From the NCBI GenBank assembly GCA_040797845.1, contig JBFNFA010000006.1:155602-219601 (forward strand): 64,000 nt of DNA, given 5' to 3'. A program made the translations under genes and the position numbers. This document shows positions 40,751 to 50,068 of this stretch, in pieces. Positions within the stretch are counted from its first letter, which is position 1. Every line of letters starts with the position of its first letter. The notes under the pieces are model-generated. The model was not told where the DNA came from, made no database searches, and was given only the letters and a program-made list of their open reading frames with translations. The stretch comes from Clostridium_AW sp040797845 (lineage in GTDB: Bacteria; Bacillota; Clostridia; Clostridiales; Clostridiaceae).

Positions 40751-41263
40751 TCAATGACTTTTGCGAATTTTAAGAAGTTTTTCCAGCACCTCTCCTTTTA
40801 TTCTATCTTCAATTGTATCTCTATTTATATTTCTATTATTTTCTATTTTAGAGGATATATTCCTCTCAATACTTTTCACCTCATGGTAAAATTCTAGAGA
40901 AGACATTCTTATTGCACCTCTTTGAAAAGTTACTTGTTGCTCTACTAAATCAGAGGTTACTACACACACTTCTGATTTTCTTCCTATATCATTTACTTTT
41001 TTCTCTATATATACATCTGCTGTTTCCCCTTCTTTTGTAAACACAACAATAAGATACTCTCCATATCTTTCTTTCTTTTCAATGCTTCCAACTACTAGAT
41101 GGGCATCAAAAACTAAAGATATTTTATATCCCTTAAATGTAGCATAGTTCTGAAGCATTTCTATAAGCTTATGCCTAGCCCCCTCTAAGCTATAATCTTT
41201 TATCAATTTCAACTCAGGCCAACTATTTATAACGTTATACCCATCTACAAATACATTCCTCAA
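40751..41263 (-). CDS. rae1: Ribosome-associated mRNA endonuclease Rae1 (YacP, NYN domain)
   Basis: NYN/PIN-fold ribonuclease; in B. subtilis Rae1 cleaves mRNA in the ribosomal A site. The 170 residues match. Catalytic-type acidic motifs are VDGYNVINSWPEL at the start, LVFDAH near 54 and VTSDLVEQ near 105. The start is TTG, 2 nt past the rlmB stop, with GAGGA just upstream. Confidence 0.9.
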   Translation of the reverse strand: MRNVFVDGYNVINSWPELKLIKDYSLEGARHKLIEMLQNYATFKGYKISLVFDAHLVVGSIEKKERYGEYLIVVFTKEGETADVYIEKKVNDIGRKSEVCVVTSDLVEQQVTFQRGAIRMSSLEFYHEVKSIERNISSKIENNRNINRDTIEDRIKGEVLEKLLKIRKSH

Positions 41264-41265
41264 TT

Positions 41266-42009
41266 TTATCCTCTTGTAATTCTTTGCCTTAGTATTTCAT
41301 ACATTAAAATTCCACCAGCTACGGACGCATTTAAAGAGGTTATCTCCCCTCTCATAGGTATTTTAACCAATAAATCACATTTTTCTTTTGTAAGTTTAGA
41401 GATACCTCTTCCCTCACTACCTATTACTAAAGCTGCCGGTCCTGAAAAATCTGCCTCATAAGAATAGGTTTCTGTATCCATGTCAGCTCCATATACCCAT
41501 ATTCCTTCTTTTTTAAGATACTCTATTGTAGTATTTATGTTAGGCACCTTTGCAATCTTCATATATTCAATTGCACCTGCAGAGGATTTATAAACAACTG
41601 GTGTAATCCCTACATTTCTTCTTTTTCGTATTATTATTCCGTGTACTCCACAGGTTTCAGCTGTTCTGATAATTGCCCCAAAATTATGTGGATCCTCTAT
41701 CTCGTCTAGTATTATTATAAATGGACTTTCCCCTTTAGCCTTTGCATAATTGAGTATGTCTTCTACTTCTACATATTTGTAAGGAGTTACATAAGCTATT
41801 ACTCCTTGATGATTGCCATTTTCAGAAATTTGATCCAACTTTCTTCTATCTACTTCTTTAACAATAATTCCTTTTTCTTTTGCTAAAGCTAACAAAACTG
41901 TTATTGAACCTTTTACATCTCCTTTAGCAATTATTATATTATCGATAGTTCTATCAGATTTTAAAGCTTCTATTACTGCATTTCTTCCTACTATTATGTC
42001 TTCTCTCAT
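41266..42009 (-). CDS. rlmB: 23S rRNA 2'-O-methyltransferase RlmB (TrmH/SpoU family)
   Basis: SPOUT methyltransferase acting on 23S rRNA guanosine (Gm2251 in E. coli). The 247 residues have the N-terminal substrate domain (GRNAVIEAL) and the knot motifs EIEDPHNFGAIIRTAE, VIGSEGRGIS and IPMRGEITSLNASVA. The exact position modified here is inferred. Located between thyX and rae1 as in other Clostridia. Confidence 0.92.
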   Translation of the reverse strand: MREDIIVGRNAVIEALKSDRTIDNIIIAKGDVKGSITVLLALAKEKGIIVKEVDRRKLDQISENGNHQGVIAYVTPYKYVEVEDILNYAKAKGESPFIIILDEIEDPHNFGAIIRTAETCGVHGIIIRKRRNVGITPVVYKSSAGAIEYMKIAKVPNINTTIEYLKKEGIWVYGADMDTETYSYEADFSGPAALVIGSEGRGISKLTKEKCDLLVKIPMRGEITSLNASVAGGILMYEILRQRITRG

Positions 42010-42028
42010 AACACTTACCCCTTTGTTC

Positions 42029-42769
42029 TTATTTTGATAGATACTTTTCTCTAACCTCTACTATTTTGCCACAACTCATTTTCCCTTCTGGACATGGTGC
42101 ATTGGTACAATTTGGGCCACTGTATTTAAATAGCACAGGCGCTACTTTTCTAACTTCCATAAGCATTTGATATGCTAGTTCTCTAATCTCCCATTGAGCT
42201 CTATTACAACATCTATGCTTAAAAAAGTTCATTAGGCTTCTAGCATTCATTGTAAATACTACTTTTGTTTCACATGCATTAGGGAATACATATCTAGCAT
42301 CCTCAATGGCTTTTTTCTCTGCACTACTTTTACTCATACCTTCTGCCACATATTTACCTTTTAGAATTTCAACTAACTTATTATAATTTTTTTGGCATTC
42401 TTCCATAGATCTTACGAACACTTCTTTAGCTTCTTCATCCTTCTCAATTTCTGGAGGAATTATATATTCAAACTGCTCTAGCTTTACATACCTTTGGCTC
42501 TGTTGTGAGTAAGACCCTATTCTGTGTCTCACTAATTGATGCGTTAAGCTTCTAGATACTCCTTCAACTCCAAAAGTAAAGGATACGTGCTCAATTGGTG
42601 ACTCATGACCATAAGACATTAGCATATCTAAAAACTTTACTACCTTATCTTCTTCTAAATTTTCCTGTATTTCCTCTACTCCTACAGCGCTATAACATAA
42701 TTTTGCAGCTGACGCTACAAGCTTTTCTGGATTTGGAGTGTATTCTAATAATTTAACCTTAAGCCCCAT
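42029..42769 (-). CDS. thyX: Flavin-dependent thymidylate synthase ThyX
   Basis: Makes dTMP from dUMP with methylene-THF and FAD/NADPH. The 246 residues carry the diagnostic RHRIGSYSQQSQRY (RHRxxSxxxxSxR) motif near 82 and the downstream NARSLMNFFKHRCCNRAQWEIRE region. A cluster of Cys near the C-terminus (CTNAPCPEGKMSC) is typical of the clostridial form. No thyA is in this window. Confidence 0.96.
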   Translation of the reverse strand: MGLKVKLLEYTPNPEKLVASAAKLCYSAVGVEEIQENLEEDKVVKFLDMLMSYGHESPIEHVSFTFGVEGVSRSLTHQLVRHRIGSYSQQSQRYVKLEQFEYIIPPEIEKDEEAKEVFVRSMEECQKNYNKLVEILKGKYVAEGMSKSSAEKKAIEDARYVFPNACETKVVFTMNARSLMNFFKHRCCNRAQWEIRELAYQMLMEVRKVAPVLFKYSGPNCTNAPCPEGKMSCGKIVEVREKYLSK

Positions 42770-42789
42770 CGCTTACCTCCCATTAAAAA

Positions 42790-43215
42790 CTAATTTGTAG
42801 TATTATCATTTTGCACTTTTAAAATCACATTAAAGATATTTGATAACCTTTCTTTTTGGTCTGTTAAATATAGAAATCCAACCACAGCTTCAAATCCTGT
42901 GGCCATTCTATAATCTTGAACTGTAGCGCTTTTAGGGATTCTTCCTTTAGCATTTCTTCCTCTTTTGTATATAGCGATTTCATCATCAGTTAAGTACTGT
43001 TGTATATTTCTTATCGCTTCACTTTGGGAATTTGCCTTAACAAAATCCACCGCTTTTTTATGAAGTTTGTTCACGCACATATCTTTATTTAAGTCTACAA
43101 GATATATTCTCACTAAAACTTCATACACTGCATCTCCTACAAAAGCTAAAACTAGAGGGCTTAACGCCCTAGCTTCTTCTTTTGTAAATCTTTTGTTTAT
43201 AATATCTAAATTCAT
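42790..43215 (-). CDS. mrnC: Mini-ribonuclease III
   Basis: Trims 23S rRNA precursors in Firmicutes. The 141 residues form an RNase III catalytic domain (SPLVLAFVGDAVYEVLVRIYL with catalytic Asp) with no dsRNA-binding domain; GFEAVVGFLYL supplies the second acidic site. I use the ATG that is 9 nt after GGAG; an in-frame TTG five codons earlier overlaps that site. It follows cysS by 15 nt. Confidence 0.93.
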   Translation of the reverse strand: MNLDIINKRFTKEEARALSPLVLAFVGDAVYEVLVRIYLVDLNKDMCVNKLHKKAVDFVKANSQSEAIRNIQQYLTDDEIAIYKRGRNAKGRIPKSATVQDYRMATGFEAVVGFLYLTDQKERLSNIFNVILKVQNDNTTN

Positions 43216-43230
43216 AAATAAATTCTCCAA

Positions 43231-44631
43231 TTAATTAATCTTCTTCCACCTTACTCCTTGAGGAGTGTCTTCTAATACTATGCCCATATTTTTTAATTCA
43301 TCTCTTATTTCATCTGCTAGAGCCCAATTCTTGTCTTTTCTAGCTTGCTGTCTTTTATTTACTAAATCCTCTATGTCCTTTTCTAAATCTAACTTAGTTG
43401 TTTTTTGAGCTATTCCAAGTGGCTCACCCAACTCTCTTATTATGTTTAATGAAAAATCAATTAACTCCTTAGATGAATCTCTATTAATATTTGTATTCAT
43501 GTCTCTTATCATATCAAATATAACAGAAATAGCATCCGCCGTATTAAAATCATCATCCATTTTTTCAATGTATTTAGCTTTATAACCTTCTATAACTTTA
43601 GCATATTCTTTCTCATCATCATTCATCTTCTCTAATGTAACTTCATTCAATAAATTTTCTAAATTTCCTATTGCATTATATATTCTTTCTAATCCTGCTT
43701 TAGCTGATTCTAATAACTCTTCACTGAAATTTAATTGTGTTCTATAATGACCTGATAACATAAATAATCTTATTACCTCGGCATCATACTTTTGAAGTAC
43801 TTCCCTTGCTGTAAAGAAATTATTAAGAGATTTTGACATCTTCTGATTATCAACATTTAAAAAGGCAGAATGCATCCAATAGTTGGCAAAAGGTTTTCCA
43901 GTCCTACATTCACTTTGAGCTATCTCATTTTCATGATGAGGAAATACAAGGTCAAATCCCCCTGCATGAATATCTATAGTTTCACCTAAAAGCTTATAAG
44001 CCATACAAGAACATTCTATGTGCCATCCTGGTCTTCCCAATCCCCAAGGACTTTCCCAAGCTGGTTCGCCAGGTTTCTGGTTTTTCCATATAGCGAAATC
44101 CATAGGATCTTTTTTTCTTTCATCTATATTAATCCTAGCTCCTGCTTGTAATTCTTCTAAATTTTGACCGGATAATTTTCCATATTCATTAAACTTTTTA
44201 GTTTGAAAATACACATCTCCATCTATTTCATATGCATATCCTTTTTCTATTAATTCCTCAACAAACTTTATAATTTCACCCATAAACTCTGTGGCACGAG
44301 GGTTAACAGTAGCTCTTTTTATATTTAGTCCATCTGCATCTTTATAGTATTCCTCTATAAACTTATCTCCTAATTCTTTTACAGTAATTTCATCTTCGTT
44401 AGCTCTTTTAATCATTTTATCATCAATATCTGTGAAATTTTGGATAAAATTAACTTTATATCCTCTATATTCAAAATACTTTCTTACAGTGTCAAATACA
44501 ATAAATGTCCTTCCATTTCCAATATGAAAGAAATTGTATACAGTAGGTCCACATACGTACATATTTACCTGATTTGGGTTTATAGGAATAAACTCTTCTT
44601 TTTTTCTCGTTAGAGTGTTATATAGCTTCAT
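43231..44631 (-). CDS. cysS: Cysteinyl-tRNA synthetase
   Basis: Class I synthetase charging tRNA-Cys. The 466 residues contain the HIGN ATP motif (FFHIGNGRT, about 35), KMSKSLNNF near 267 and the zinc ligands in CGPTVYN, ECSCMAYK and HHENE. Downstream of proS and ilvA in the T-box-led unit; it precedes mrnC as in other Firmicutes. Confidence 0.98.
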   Translation of the reverse strand: MKLYNTLTRKKEEFIPINPNQVNMYVCGPTVYNFFHIGNGRTFIVFDTVRKYFEYRGYKVNFIQNFTDIDDKMIKRANEDEITVKELGDKFIEEYYKDADGLNIKRATVNPRATEFMGEIIKFVEELIEKGYAYEIDGDVYFQTKKFNEYGKLSGQNLEELQAGARINIDERKKDPMDFAIWKNQKPGEPAWESPWGLGRPGWHIECSCMAYKLLGETIDIHAGGFDLVFPHHENEIAQSECRTGKPFANYWMHSAFLNVDNQKMSKSLNNFFTAREVLQKYDAEVIRLFMLSGHYRTQLNFSEELLESAKAGLERIYNAIGNLENLLNEVTLEKMNDDEKEYAKVIEGYKAKYIEKMDDDFNTADAISVIFDMIRDMNTNINRDSSKELIDFSLNIIRELGEPLGIAQKTTKLDLEKDIEDLVNKRQQARKDKNWALADEIRDELKNMGIVLEDTPQGVRWKKIN

Positions 44632-44646
44632 GTAATTTACCTCCCT

Positions 44647-45858
44647 TTATCCTACTATTTCTAAATTATAGCCTTTCTTGCTTAAACTATCTATAACATT
44701 TTGTGCATGCTCTCTAGTCTGAACTTCTATTTCAAAGAGTACATTTGCATAATCTAGTCCTTTGTCATTCCAATTTGTATCTTGGCGTACTTTTACCACA
44801 TTTGCGCCCATAGAAACTACACTATTTACTAACTGTCCTAGTTCCCCTACCTTATCTTGTATTTCAACCACAAATCTAATTCTTCTTTTTAGTATAATAA
44901 GTTGCCTATCAATTATTTTTGAGAGTACAGCTATATCTATATTGCCTCCACTTACTAAGCAAACAATATTCTTCCCTTTAACATTTACTTTGTTGTTTAA
45001 TACAGCACTTATAGCTACTGCTCCTGCCCCCTCTGAAACTAATTTTGAACGCTCCATCAGGCAAAATATACCGTACGCAATTTCATCCTCTGAAACTGTC
45101 ACTATGTCGTCTACATACTTCTTAATATATTCAAAGGTTATGTCTCCGGGGGTTTTTACAGATATACCATCTGCTAATGATTTTACACCAGGTAGAGTAA
45201 CAATCTTCCCTTCCTCTAGTGAAGCTTTAGATGAAGCTATAATAGATGGCTGTACTCCTATTATTTTGACCTCTGGCTTAATAGACTTAGCGGCTAGCGC
45301 AATACCTGATATTAAGCCTCCTCCTCCTATTGGTACTACTATGGCATCTACATCTTCTAATTCTTCTAATATTTCAAGTCCTATGGTACCTTGGCCTGCA
45401 ATTACATCTTCATCATTAAAAGGATGAATAAATGTAGCTCCTATTTCCTTTTGAACCTCTAATGCCTTTGCATAACATTCATCATATACTTCCCCATATT
45501 GTATAACTTTGGCTCCATAAGCTTTTGTGGCTTGAACTTTTGCTTGCGGTGCAGTTTGTGGCATAACTATAGTAGATTTGATGCCTAGGGCTGTAGCTGC
45601 ATAAGCTACACCTTGGGCATGATTCCCTGCTGAAGAAGCTATAACTCCCCTTGCTTTCTCTTCTTCACTTAAATTTACTATTTTGTTATATGCTCCCCTA
45701 ATCTTAAAAGCTCCAGTTTTTTGTTTATTTTCACACTTTAGATAAATATTATATCCACTCTCTCTTGAAAAAGTAGTTGAATAAAAGAGTGGAGTTTTCC
45801 TAGCCACACTTGCTATATTTTCCTGAGCTATCTTTATATTATTTAAATCAAGTTTCAT
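44647..45858 (-). CDS. ilvA: Threonine ammonia-lyase
   Basis: PLP enzyme deaminating threonine (or serine) to 2-oxobutyrate. The 403 residues hold the PLP Lys in KTGAFKIRGAYNK near 54, SAGNHAQGVA, the glycine loop GGGGL and a C-terminal ACT domain (about 325-403). The length and single ACT domain fit the catabolic/TdcB-like type. The ATG nine nt after GGGGG is used; the one three codons earlier overlaps it. Confidence 0.92.
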   Translation of the reverse strand: MKLDLNNIKIAQENIASVARKTPLFYSTTFSRESGYNIYLKCENKQKTGAFKIRGAYNKIVNLSEEEKARGVIASSAGNHAQGVAYAATALGIKSTIVMPQTAPQAKVQATKAYGAKVIQYGEVYDECYAKALEVQKEIGATFIHPFNDEDVIAGQGTIGLEILEELEDVDAIVVPIGGGGLISGIALAAKSIKPEVKIIGVQPSIIASSKASLEEGKIVTLPGVKSLADGISVKTPGDITFEYIKKYVDDIVTVSEDEIAYGIFCLMERSKLVSEGAGAVAISAVLNNKVNVKGKNIVCLVSGGNIDIAVLSKIIDRQLIILKRRIRFVVEIQDKVGELGQLVNSVVSMGANVVKVRQDTNWNDKGLDYANVLFEIEVQTREHAQNVIDSLSKKGYNLEIVG

Positions 45859-45893
45859 TACATACATCCCCCAAATTCATTATTAAATAATTA

Positions 45894-47606
45894 TTAAAGT
45901 CTCATGTTATTTTTAGCAAATTCCTCTTTTATCTTTTCGTAAACCTGTTCCACACTTACCACTTCATTTTCAGAAGAACTTCTTAATTTGAATTCTACAT
46001 TTCCTTCTTTAATTTTCTTACCAACAGTAACCCTCATTGGTATGCCTATTAAGTCTGCGTCTTTAAATTTTACTCCTGCTCTTTCATCTCTGTCATCAAG
46101 TAGTACTTCTAATCCCATCTCATGAAGTTTATCATGTATTTCTTCTGCAATCTTAACCTGCTCTTCATCTTTCATAACCGCTGGAACTACTATAACTTGG
46201 TATGGTGCTATAGCTAAAGGCCATATTATTCCATTCTCATCGTGATTTTGTTCAATCACTGTAGCCATTGTTCTATTAATTCCTATTCCATAACATCCCA
46301 TTATTAATGGCTTAGCTTCTCCTTTTTCATCTAGGAATGTAGCTCCCATGGACTCTGAATACTTAGTTCCTAACTTAAAAATGTGACCTACTTCTATCCC
46401 CCTAGCTACAGTAATACTGTTTCCACATTTAGGGCATTTATCTCCTTCAACTGCCTTTCTAAAGTCACCAACCTTTCCTTCAAAATCTTTTTTATAGTTA
46501 GCATTAATATAATGGTAACCAGTATCGTTAGCTCCTATAATAAAATTATACATGTTTGCCACTTCTTCATCAACTAACAGTAAATCTACTTTTATTCCTA
46601 CAGGTCCTGCAAAACCAACTTCTGCATTTGTTGCTGCTTTAACAGTTTCAGCATCTGCCATTTCAAAATCTACAGCTCCACCTATAGCATTTATAACTTT
46701 TACTTCGTTTACTTCCCTATCGCCTCTTACCATAACAGCTATTACTTTTTCATCCGCTACATAAATTAATGTCTTAGCAAATTTTTTGGAATTAGTTTTA
46801 AAAAACTTAACTAGGTCTTCTATTGTTTTTGCATCTGGAGTAGAAATCTTTTCTATACTAGCTAGTTCTTCTTTCTCACTTACTTCAGCTGTAGAAGGTG
46901 CTTTTTCTATGTTAGCAGCGTATTCACACTGAGTACAAAATGCTATTTCATCTTCTCCAACTTCTGATTGAACCATAAACTCCGCTGAACCTGATCCTCC
47001 CATTGCTCCTGAATCAGCTTCAACACATTTACAGCTTAAGCCACATCTCTTAAATATATTATGATAAGCCTCATACATCTTATTATAGCTTATATCTAAT
47101 CCTTCATTGTCTTTATCAAAGCTATAAGCATCTTTCATCACAAATTCCCTTGATCTCATAACTCCAAATCTTGGTCTTCTTTCATCTCTATATTTTGTTT
47201 GGATTTGATATAAATTTAAAGGTAATTGCTTATAAGACTTAATTTCATTTCTAGCTATGTCCGTAAACACTTCCTCATGAGTTGGTCCTAGGCAAAACTC
47301 TCTTTCATTTCTATCTTTCAGCTTAAACATTTCTGGCCCAAATACTTCCCATCTACCAGACTCTTTCCACAATTCTGATGGCAATACTGCTGAAGCTAAA
47401 AATTCTTGTGCTCCTGCTTTATCCATTTCTTCTCTAACTATATCCTCAATTTTTTTTATAACTCTTAACCCAAAAGGCATAAAATTATAAATACCAGAAG
47501 CCATTTTTCTCATCATACCTGCTCTAAGCATTAATTGATGACTTATTATTTCCGCTTCTGCTGGTGTTTCTCTTAAAGTTCCTACAAGCATTTTTGATAA
47601 TTTCAT
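45894..47606 (-). CDS. proS: Prolyl-tRNA synthetase (bacterial type)
   Basis: Class II synthetase, 570 residues, with the N-terminal catalytic motifs (motif 2 RDERRPRFGVMRSREFVMKDAYSF, motif 3 GCYGIGINRTMATV), the inserted editing domain near 225-390 that clears Ala-tRNA-Pro, and a C-terminal anticodon domain. It is under a T-box riboswitch. Confidence 0.98.
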   Translation of the reverse strand: MKLSKMLVGTLRETPAEAEIISHQLMLRAGMMRKMASGIYNFMPFGLRVIKKIEDIVREEMDKAGAQEFLASAVLPSELWKESGRWEVFGPEMFKLKDRNEREFCLGPTHEEVFTDIARNEIKSYKQLPLNLYQIQTKYRDERRPRFGVMRSREFVMKDAYSFDKDNEGLDISYNKMYEAYHNIFKRCGLSCKCVEADSGAMGGSGSAEFMVQSEVGEDEIAFCTQCEYAANIEKAPSTAEVSEKEELASIEKISTPDAKTIEDLVKFFKTNSKKFAKTLIYVADEKVIAVMVRGDREVNEVKVINAIGGAVDFEMADAETVKAATNAEVGFAGPVGIKVDLLLVDEEVANMYNFIIGANDTGYHYINANYKKDFEGKVGDFRKAVEGDKCPKCGNSITVARGIEVGHIFKLGTKYSESMGATFLDEKGEAKPLIMGCYGIGINRTMATVIEQNHDENGIIWPLAIAPYQVIVVPAVMKDEEQVKIAEEIHDKLHEMGLEVLLDDRDERAGVKFKDADLIGIPMRVTVGKKIKEGNVEFKLRSSSENEVVSVEQVYEKIKEEFAKNNMRL

Positions 47607-47642
47607 ACTATATTCCTCCTTAATAAGTTTAATCTCAAAAAA

Positions 47643-47841
47643 TAAAAAATCGCCCTATTATAGGGCGATGAGTCGCGGTACCACCTAATTTTATCACTTA
47701 GTCTCTATAACGGTTATTTCCGGTAGGTTTTTCCTACAGCTCCAAAGCGGGTTCAAAACAGTTGAAAATCTTTCAGCCTGGGACTTTCTCTCTGTAATTT
47801 TGTTTCTACTATTCTTCTTCACAGCTTTATATTGAATTATA
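47643..47841 (-). ncRNA. T-box riboswitch controlling proS
   Basis: The minus-strand leader contains the conserved T-box AGGTGGTACCGCG (47674-47686), which pairs with the tRNA 3' end in the antiterminator, and a terminator stem ATCGCCCTA/TAGGGCGAT with six T (47643-47669). The upstream part has AGAGAGA, GCTGAAAG and TTTGGAGC consensus pieces. The specifier follows GAAC and reads CCG (or CCC one base earlier); both are proline codons, matching proS. Confidence 0.95.
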
Positions 47842-47847
47842 ACAATA

Positions 47848-47875
47848 ATTATATTTGAAAAACTATAACTGTCAA
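47848..47875 (-). promoter_or_regulatory. Sigma-A promoter for the proS T-box transcript
   Basis: Minus-strand TTGACA (47870-47875), 16 nt, TATAAT (47848-47853), immediately after the ispD stop. Confidence 0.82.
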
Positions 47876-47883
47876 GTGTTACT

Positions 47884-48576
47884 TTAATAATTAATCATTT
47901 GGGCTAAATTTTTTCCAATAATTAGATCCTCAGGAGTAGTTATTTTAATATTAGAGTAATCACCTTCATAAATATATACCCTATAACCAAAATATTCTAC
48001 AACGGAAGTATCATCTGTAATTTTAATATTCTTATCTAAAATGTCATTGTGGCATTTTAGTATTAAGTCATATTGGAAACATTGTGGAGTTTGAATACTT
48101 ATTAAAGTATCTCTATCTAGATTTTCACAAGAAAATCCTCTATTATCTATTATTTTGATAGTATCTTTTGGAGTAACACCACAAGCGGCAGCTCCATGCA
48201 TATTGGCATACTTAATTCCATCTGATATTATTTTTTTAGATATAAAAGGTCTTGCTCCATCATGAATAAGAACTATATTAGCATCATCTACTTCTTTTAA
48301 TCCATTAAGTACAGAATGCTGTCTTTCTTCTCCACCACAAACTACCTTTTTTACTTTTTTTATACCATATTTATTTATTATCTCATTTTTACAGTAATCA
48401 ATTTCTTCTTCCGCAGCTACTAAAATAATACTATTAATCTCTTCATGTTGGTCAAAAGCTTTTAATGTATAATATAGAATGGGTTTATTGTTTATGTCTA
48501 AAAATTGTTTATTAAAACCCGCCCCCATTCTTCTCCCTTTACCAGCTGCTAAAATCAAAGCGCAATTTCCTAACAT
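47884..48576 (-). CDS. ispD: 2-C-methyl-D-erythritol 4-phosphate cytidylyltransferase
   Basis: Third step of the MEP isoprenoid route: MEP + CTP to CDP-ME. The 230 residues have the nucleotide-binding AAGKGRRMGAGFNKQFL start, the HDGARPFIS motif near 105, TPKDTIK and QTPQCFQ. No ispF follows; it sits downstream of the PIN/TRAM gene as in many Firmicutes. Confidence 0.95.
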   Translation of the reverse strand: MLGNCALILAAGKGRRMGAGFNKQFLDINNKPILYYTLKAFDQHEEINSIILVAAEEEIDYCKNEIINKYGIKKVKKVVCGGEERQHSVLNGLKEVDDANIVLIHDGARPFISKKIISDGIKYANMHGAAACGVTPKDTIKIIDNRGFSCENLDRDTLISIQTPQCFQYDLILKCHNDILDKNIKITDDTSVVEYFGYRVYIYEGDYSNIKITTPEDLIIGKNLAQMINY

Positions 48577-48591
48577 TTTTTCTCCTCTAGA

Positions 48592-49692
48592 CTAGTCAGT
48601 GCTATCCTTCTGCTTAGCAAATATCATTCTGCCTGCTGCTGTTTGTAATACAGAAGTAACAACTACGTCTATGGTTTCTCCCATAGATCTCCTTCCACCT
48701 TCTACTACAATCATAGTTCCATCATCTAAATAGGCTACACCTTGCCCTGACTCTTTTCCATCTTTAACAATTTGTATTCTCATCTCTTCCCCTGGAAGAA
48801 CTACAGGTTTTACTGCATTAGCTAGTTCATTTATATTCAATACTGGTACTCCTTGAAATTCAGCAACTTTATTTAAATTATAGTCATTAGTTATAACTTT
48901 TCCATTTAGCACTTGTGCTAGCTTCAACAATTTGCTATCTACTTCAGCAATATCCGGAAAATCTTTTTCATATATCTGAACTTCTATATTTAATTCTTTT
49001 TGTATTTTGTTTAATATATCTAATCCTCTTCTACCTCTATTTCTTTTCAATCCATCAGAGGAATCAGCTATATGCCTTAATTCTTCAAGAACAAAATTAG
49101 GAATTACAAGGGTTCCTTCTACAAATCCTGTTTGGCATATATCAAATATTCTACCATCTATTATAACAGATGTGTCTAATACCTTAGGATCTCCTTTATA
49201 TGCTTTACTCTTTTTATCTTTACTTGGCGCTCCAGATTTTTTTAAGTTTGTGAACAATGCAAGTATATCTTCTCTTTTCTTAAGTGCAACATTAGCTCCA
49301 AGCGCAGCCATAAGTAAAGCCACTACAACCGCTAACACTACACCTATAATAGGTATCTTAGATAAAAGAGTTACAAATATAGCTGATATTCCTAACCCAA
49401 TTATAGCACCAAAAGCAGCCAATAATATTTCGTGTGTCGGTATCTTTTGTATGCTTTTTTCTGCATAGTCCATAACTTTCATGATAAAGATAGTAATCCA
49501 AGGAGATATTAAAAATAATATGAGTCCAAATAAAATACTTGATAAAGAAATGAATAAAACACTTTTAAGAGGACTATTCTGAAAATAATCCAGTTTTGAA
49601 AATAATTCTGTATTTAACATTTCTGAACTTATTATAAAGCCAAGAGTAACACCTATAGTTGTAAACAAACCTCTCAATACCTTTTTTAACAT
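48592..49692 (-). CDS. Membrane PIN/TRAM-domain protein (YacL-like)
   Basis: Membrane-anchored putative ribonuclease of 366 residues. Four hydrophobic segments (about 7-25, 40-63, 90-110, 115-140) precede a cytosolic PIN domain (VLDTSVIIDGRIFDIC with catalytic Asp, VITNDYNLNKVA) and a C-terminal TRAM domain (PGEEMRIQIVKDGKESGQGVAYLDDGTMIVVEGG) expected to bind RNA. Cleavage substrates are unknown. Upstream lies a 376-nt non-coding region. Confidence 0.92.
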   Translation of the reverse strand: MLKKVLRGLFTTIGVTLGFIISSEMLNTELFSKLDYFQNSPLKSVLFISLSSILFGLILFLISPWITIFIMKVMDYAEKSIQKIPTHEILLAAFGAIIGLGISAIFVTLLSKIPIIGVVLAVVVALLMAALGANVALKKREDILALFTNLKKSGAPSKDKKSKAYKGDPKVLDTSVIIDGRIFDICQTGFVEGTLVIPNFVLEELRHIADSSDGLKRNRGRRGLDILNKIQKELNIEVQIYEKDFPDIAEVDSKLLKLAQVLNGKVITNDYNLNKVAEFQGVPVLNINELANAVKPVVLPGEEMRIQIVKDGKESGQGVAYLDDGTMIVVEGGRRSMGETIDVVVTSVLQTAAGRMIFAKQKDSTD

Positions 49693-49800
49693 CTCAATTC
49701 ACCTCCTATGTTAATTATTTGTTTTTTAATGTTTAAATATATTTTTAATATATATTAATTAATACTAATTTTCAATAACAGTTAAAATATTTAATTAATT

Positions 49801-49838
49801 GTTCATTATTTAATTATTTGTTCATTATTTCATTATTT
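49801..49838. repeat. Tandem 19-bp AT-rich repeat, two copies
   Basis: Two adjacent copies starting GTTCATTATTT differ at one position (49801-49819 and 49820-49838). They lie 110-146 nt upstream of the PIN/TRAM start. Confidence 0.75.
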
Positions 49839-49925
49839 CTTTATTAATATAAATTTTTATCCCCCTATTCTAAAACTATTTTTTGAATTATTATATATAT
49901 GTAAGTATAAAGACTCATACCTTCA

Positions 49926-49986
49926 TGATTCACAGAAATCTTGGATTTCCCTTTGAATCAGTACTCCTTAGCTATGCTGAGTGAGT
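49926..49986. repeat. Two adjacent strong hairpins of unknown role
   Basis: First: TGATTC/GAATCA outer arms enclosing GAAATC-TTG-GATTTC. Second: ACTCCTTAGC pairs with GCTGAGTGAGT through one bulge around a TAT loop. Neither is followed by a T-run, so neither is a standard terminator. On the minus strand they would lie in the leader of the PIN/TRAM gene. Confidence 0.65.
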
Positions 49987-49997
49987 TTCATTATAAG

Positions 49998-50027
49998 TTG
50001 ACAAAATTACAAGAAAAAAACTATAAT
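49998..50027 (+). promoter_or_regulatory. Sigma-A promoter for the plus-strand gene at 50069
   Basis: TTGACA (49998-50003), 18 nt, TATAAT (50022-50027), about 40 nt before the ATG, with AAGGAG as ribosome site. Confidence 0.82.
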
Positions 50028-50068
50028 TATCTCAATAACCAACATTTTACTATAAGGAGCTGAACTCT

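Larger units (their letters stand above)
49693..50068. other. 376-nt intergenic region between divergent genes
   Basis: The region separates the minus-strand PIN/TRAM gene and the plus-strand gene at 50069. From left to right it holds AT-rich sequence with a 19-bp tandem repeat, two adjacent hairpins (49926-49986), a plus-strand promoter and a possible minus-strand -10. No reading frame of note was seen. Confidence 0.7.

Noticed and set aside
44762..45427. A 221-codon open frame on the plus strand inside ilvA
   Set aside because: It lies wholly antisense to a clear threonine ammonia-lyase, has no ribosome site and shows low-complexity Ser/Thr/Ile-rich composition typical of shadow frames.
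49693..50068. A missed small gene such as carD in the divergent region
   Set aside because: No open frame with a ribosome site or CarD-like sequence is seen; the region is AT-rich repeats and hairpins.
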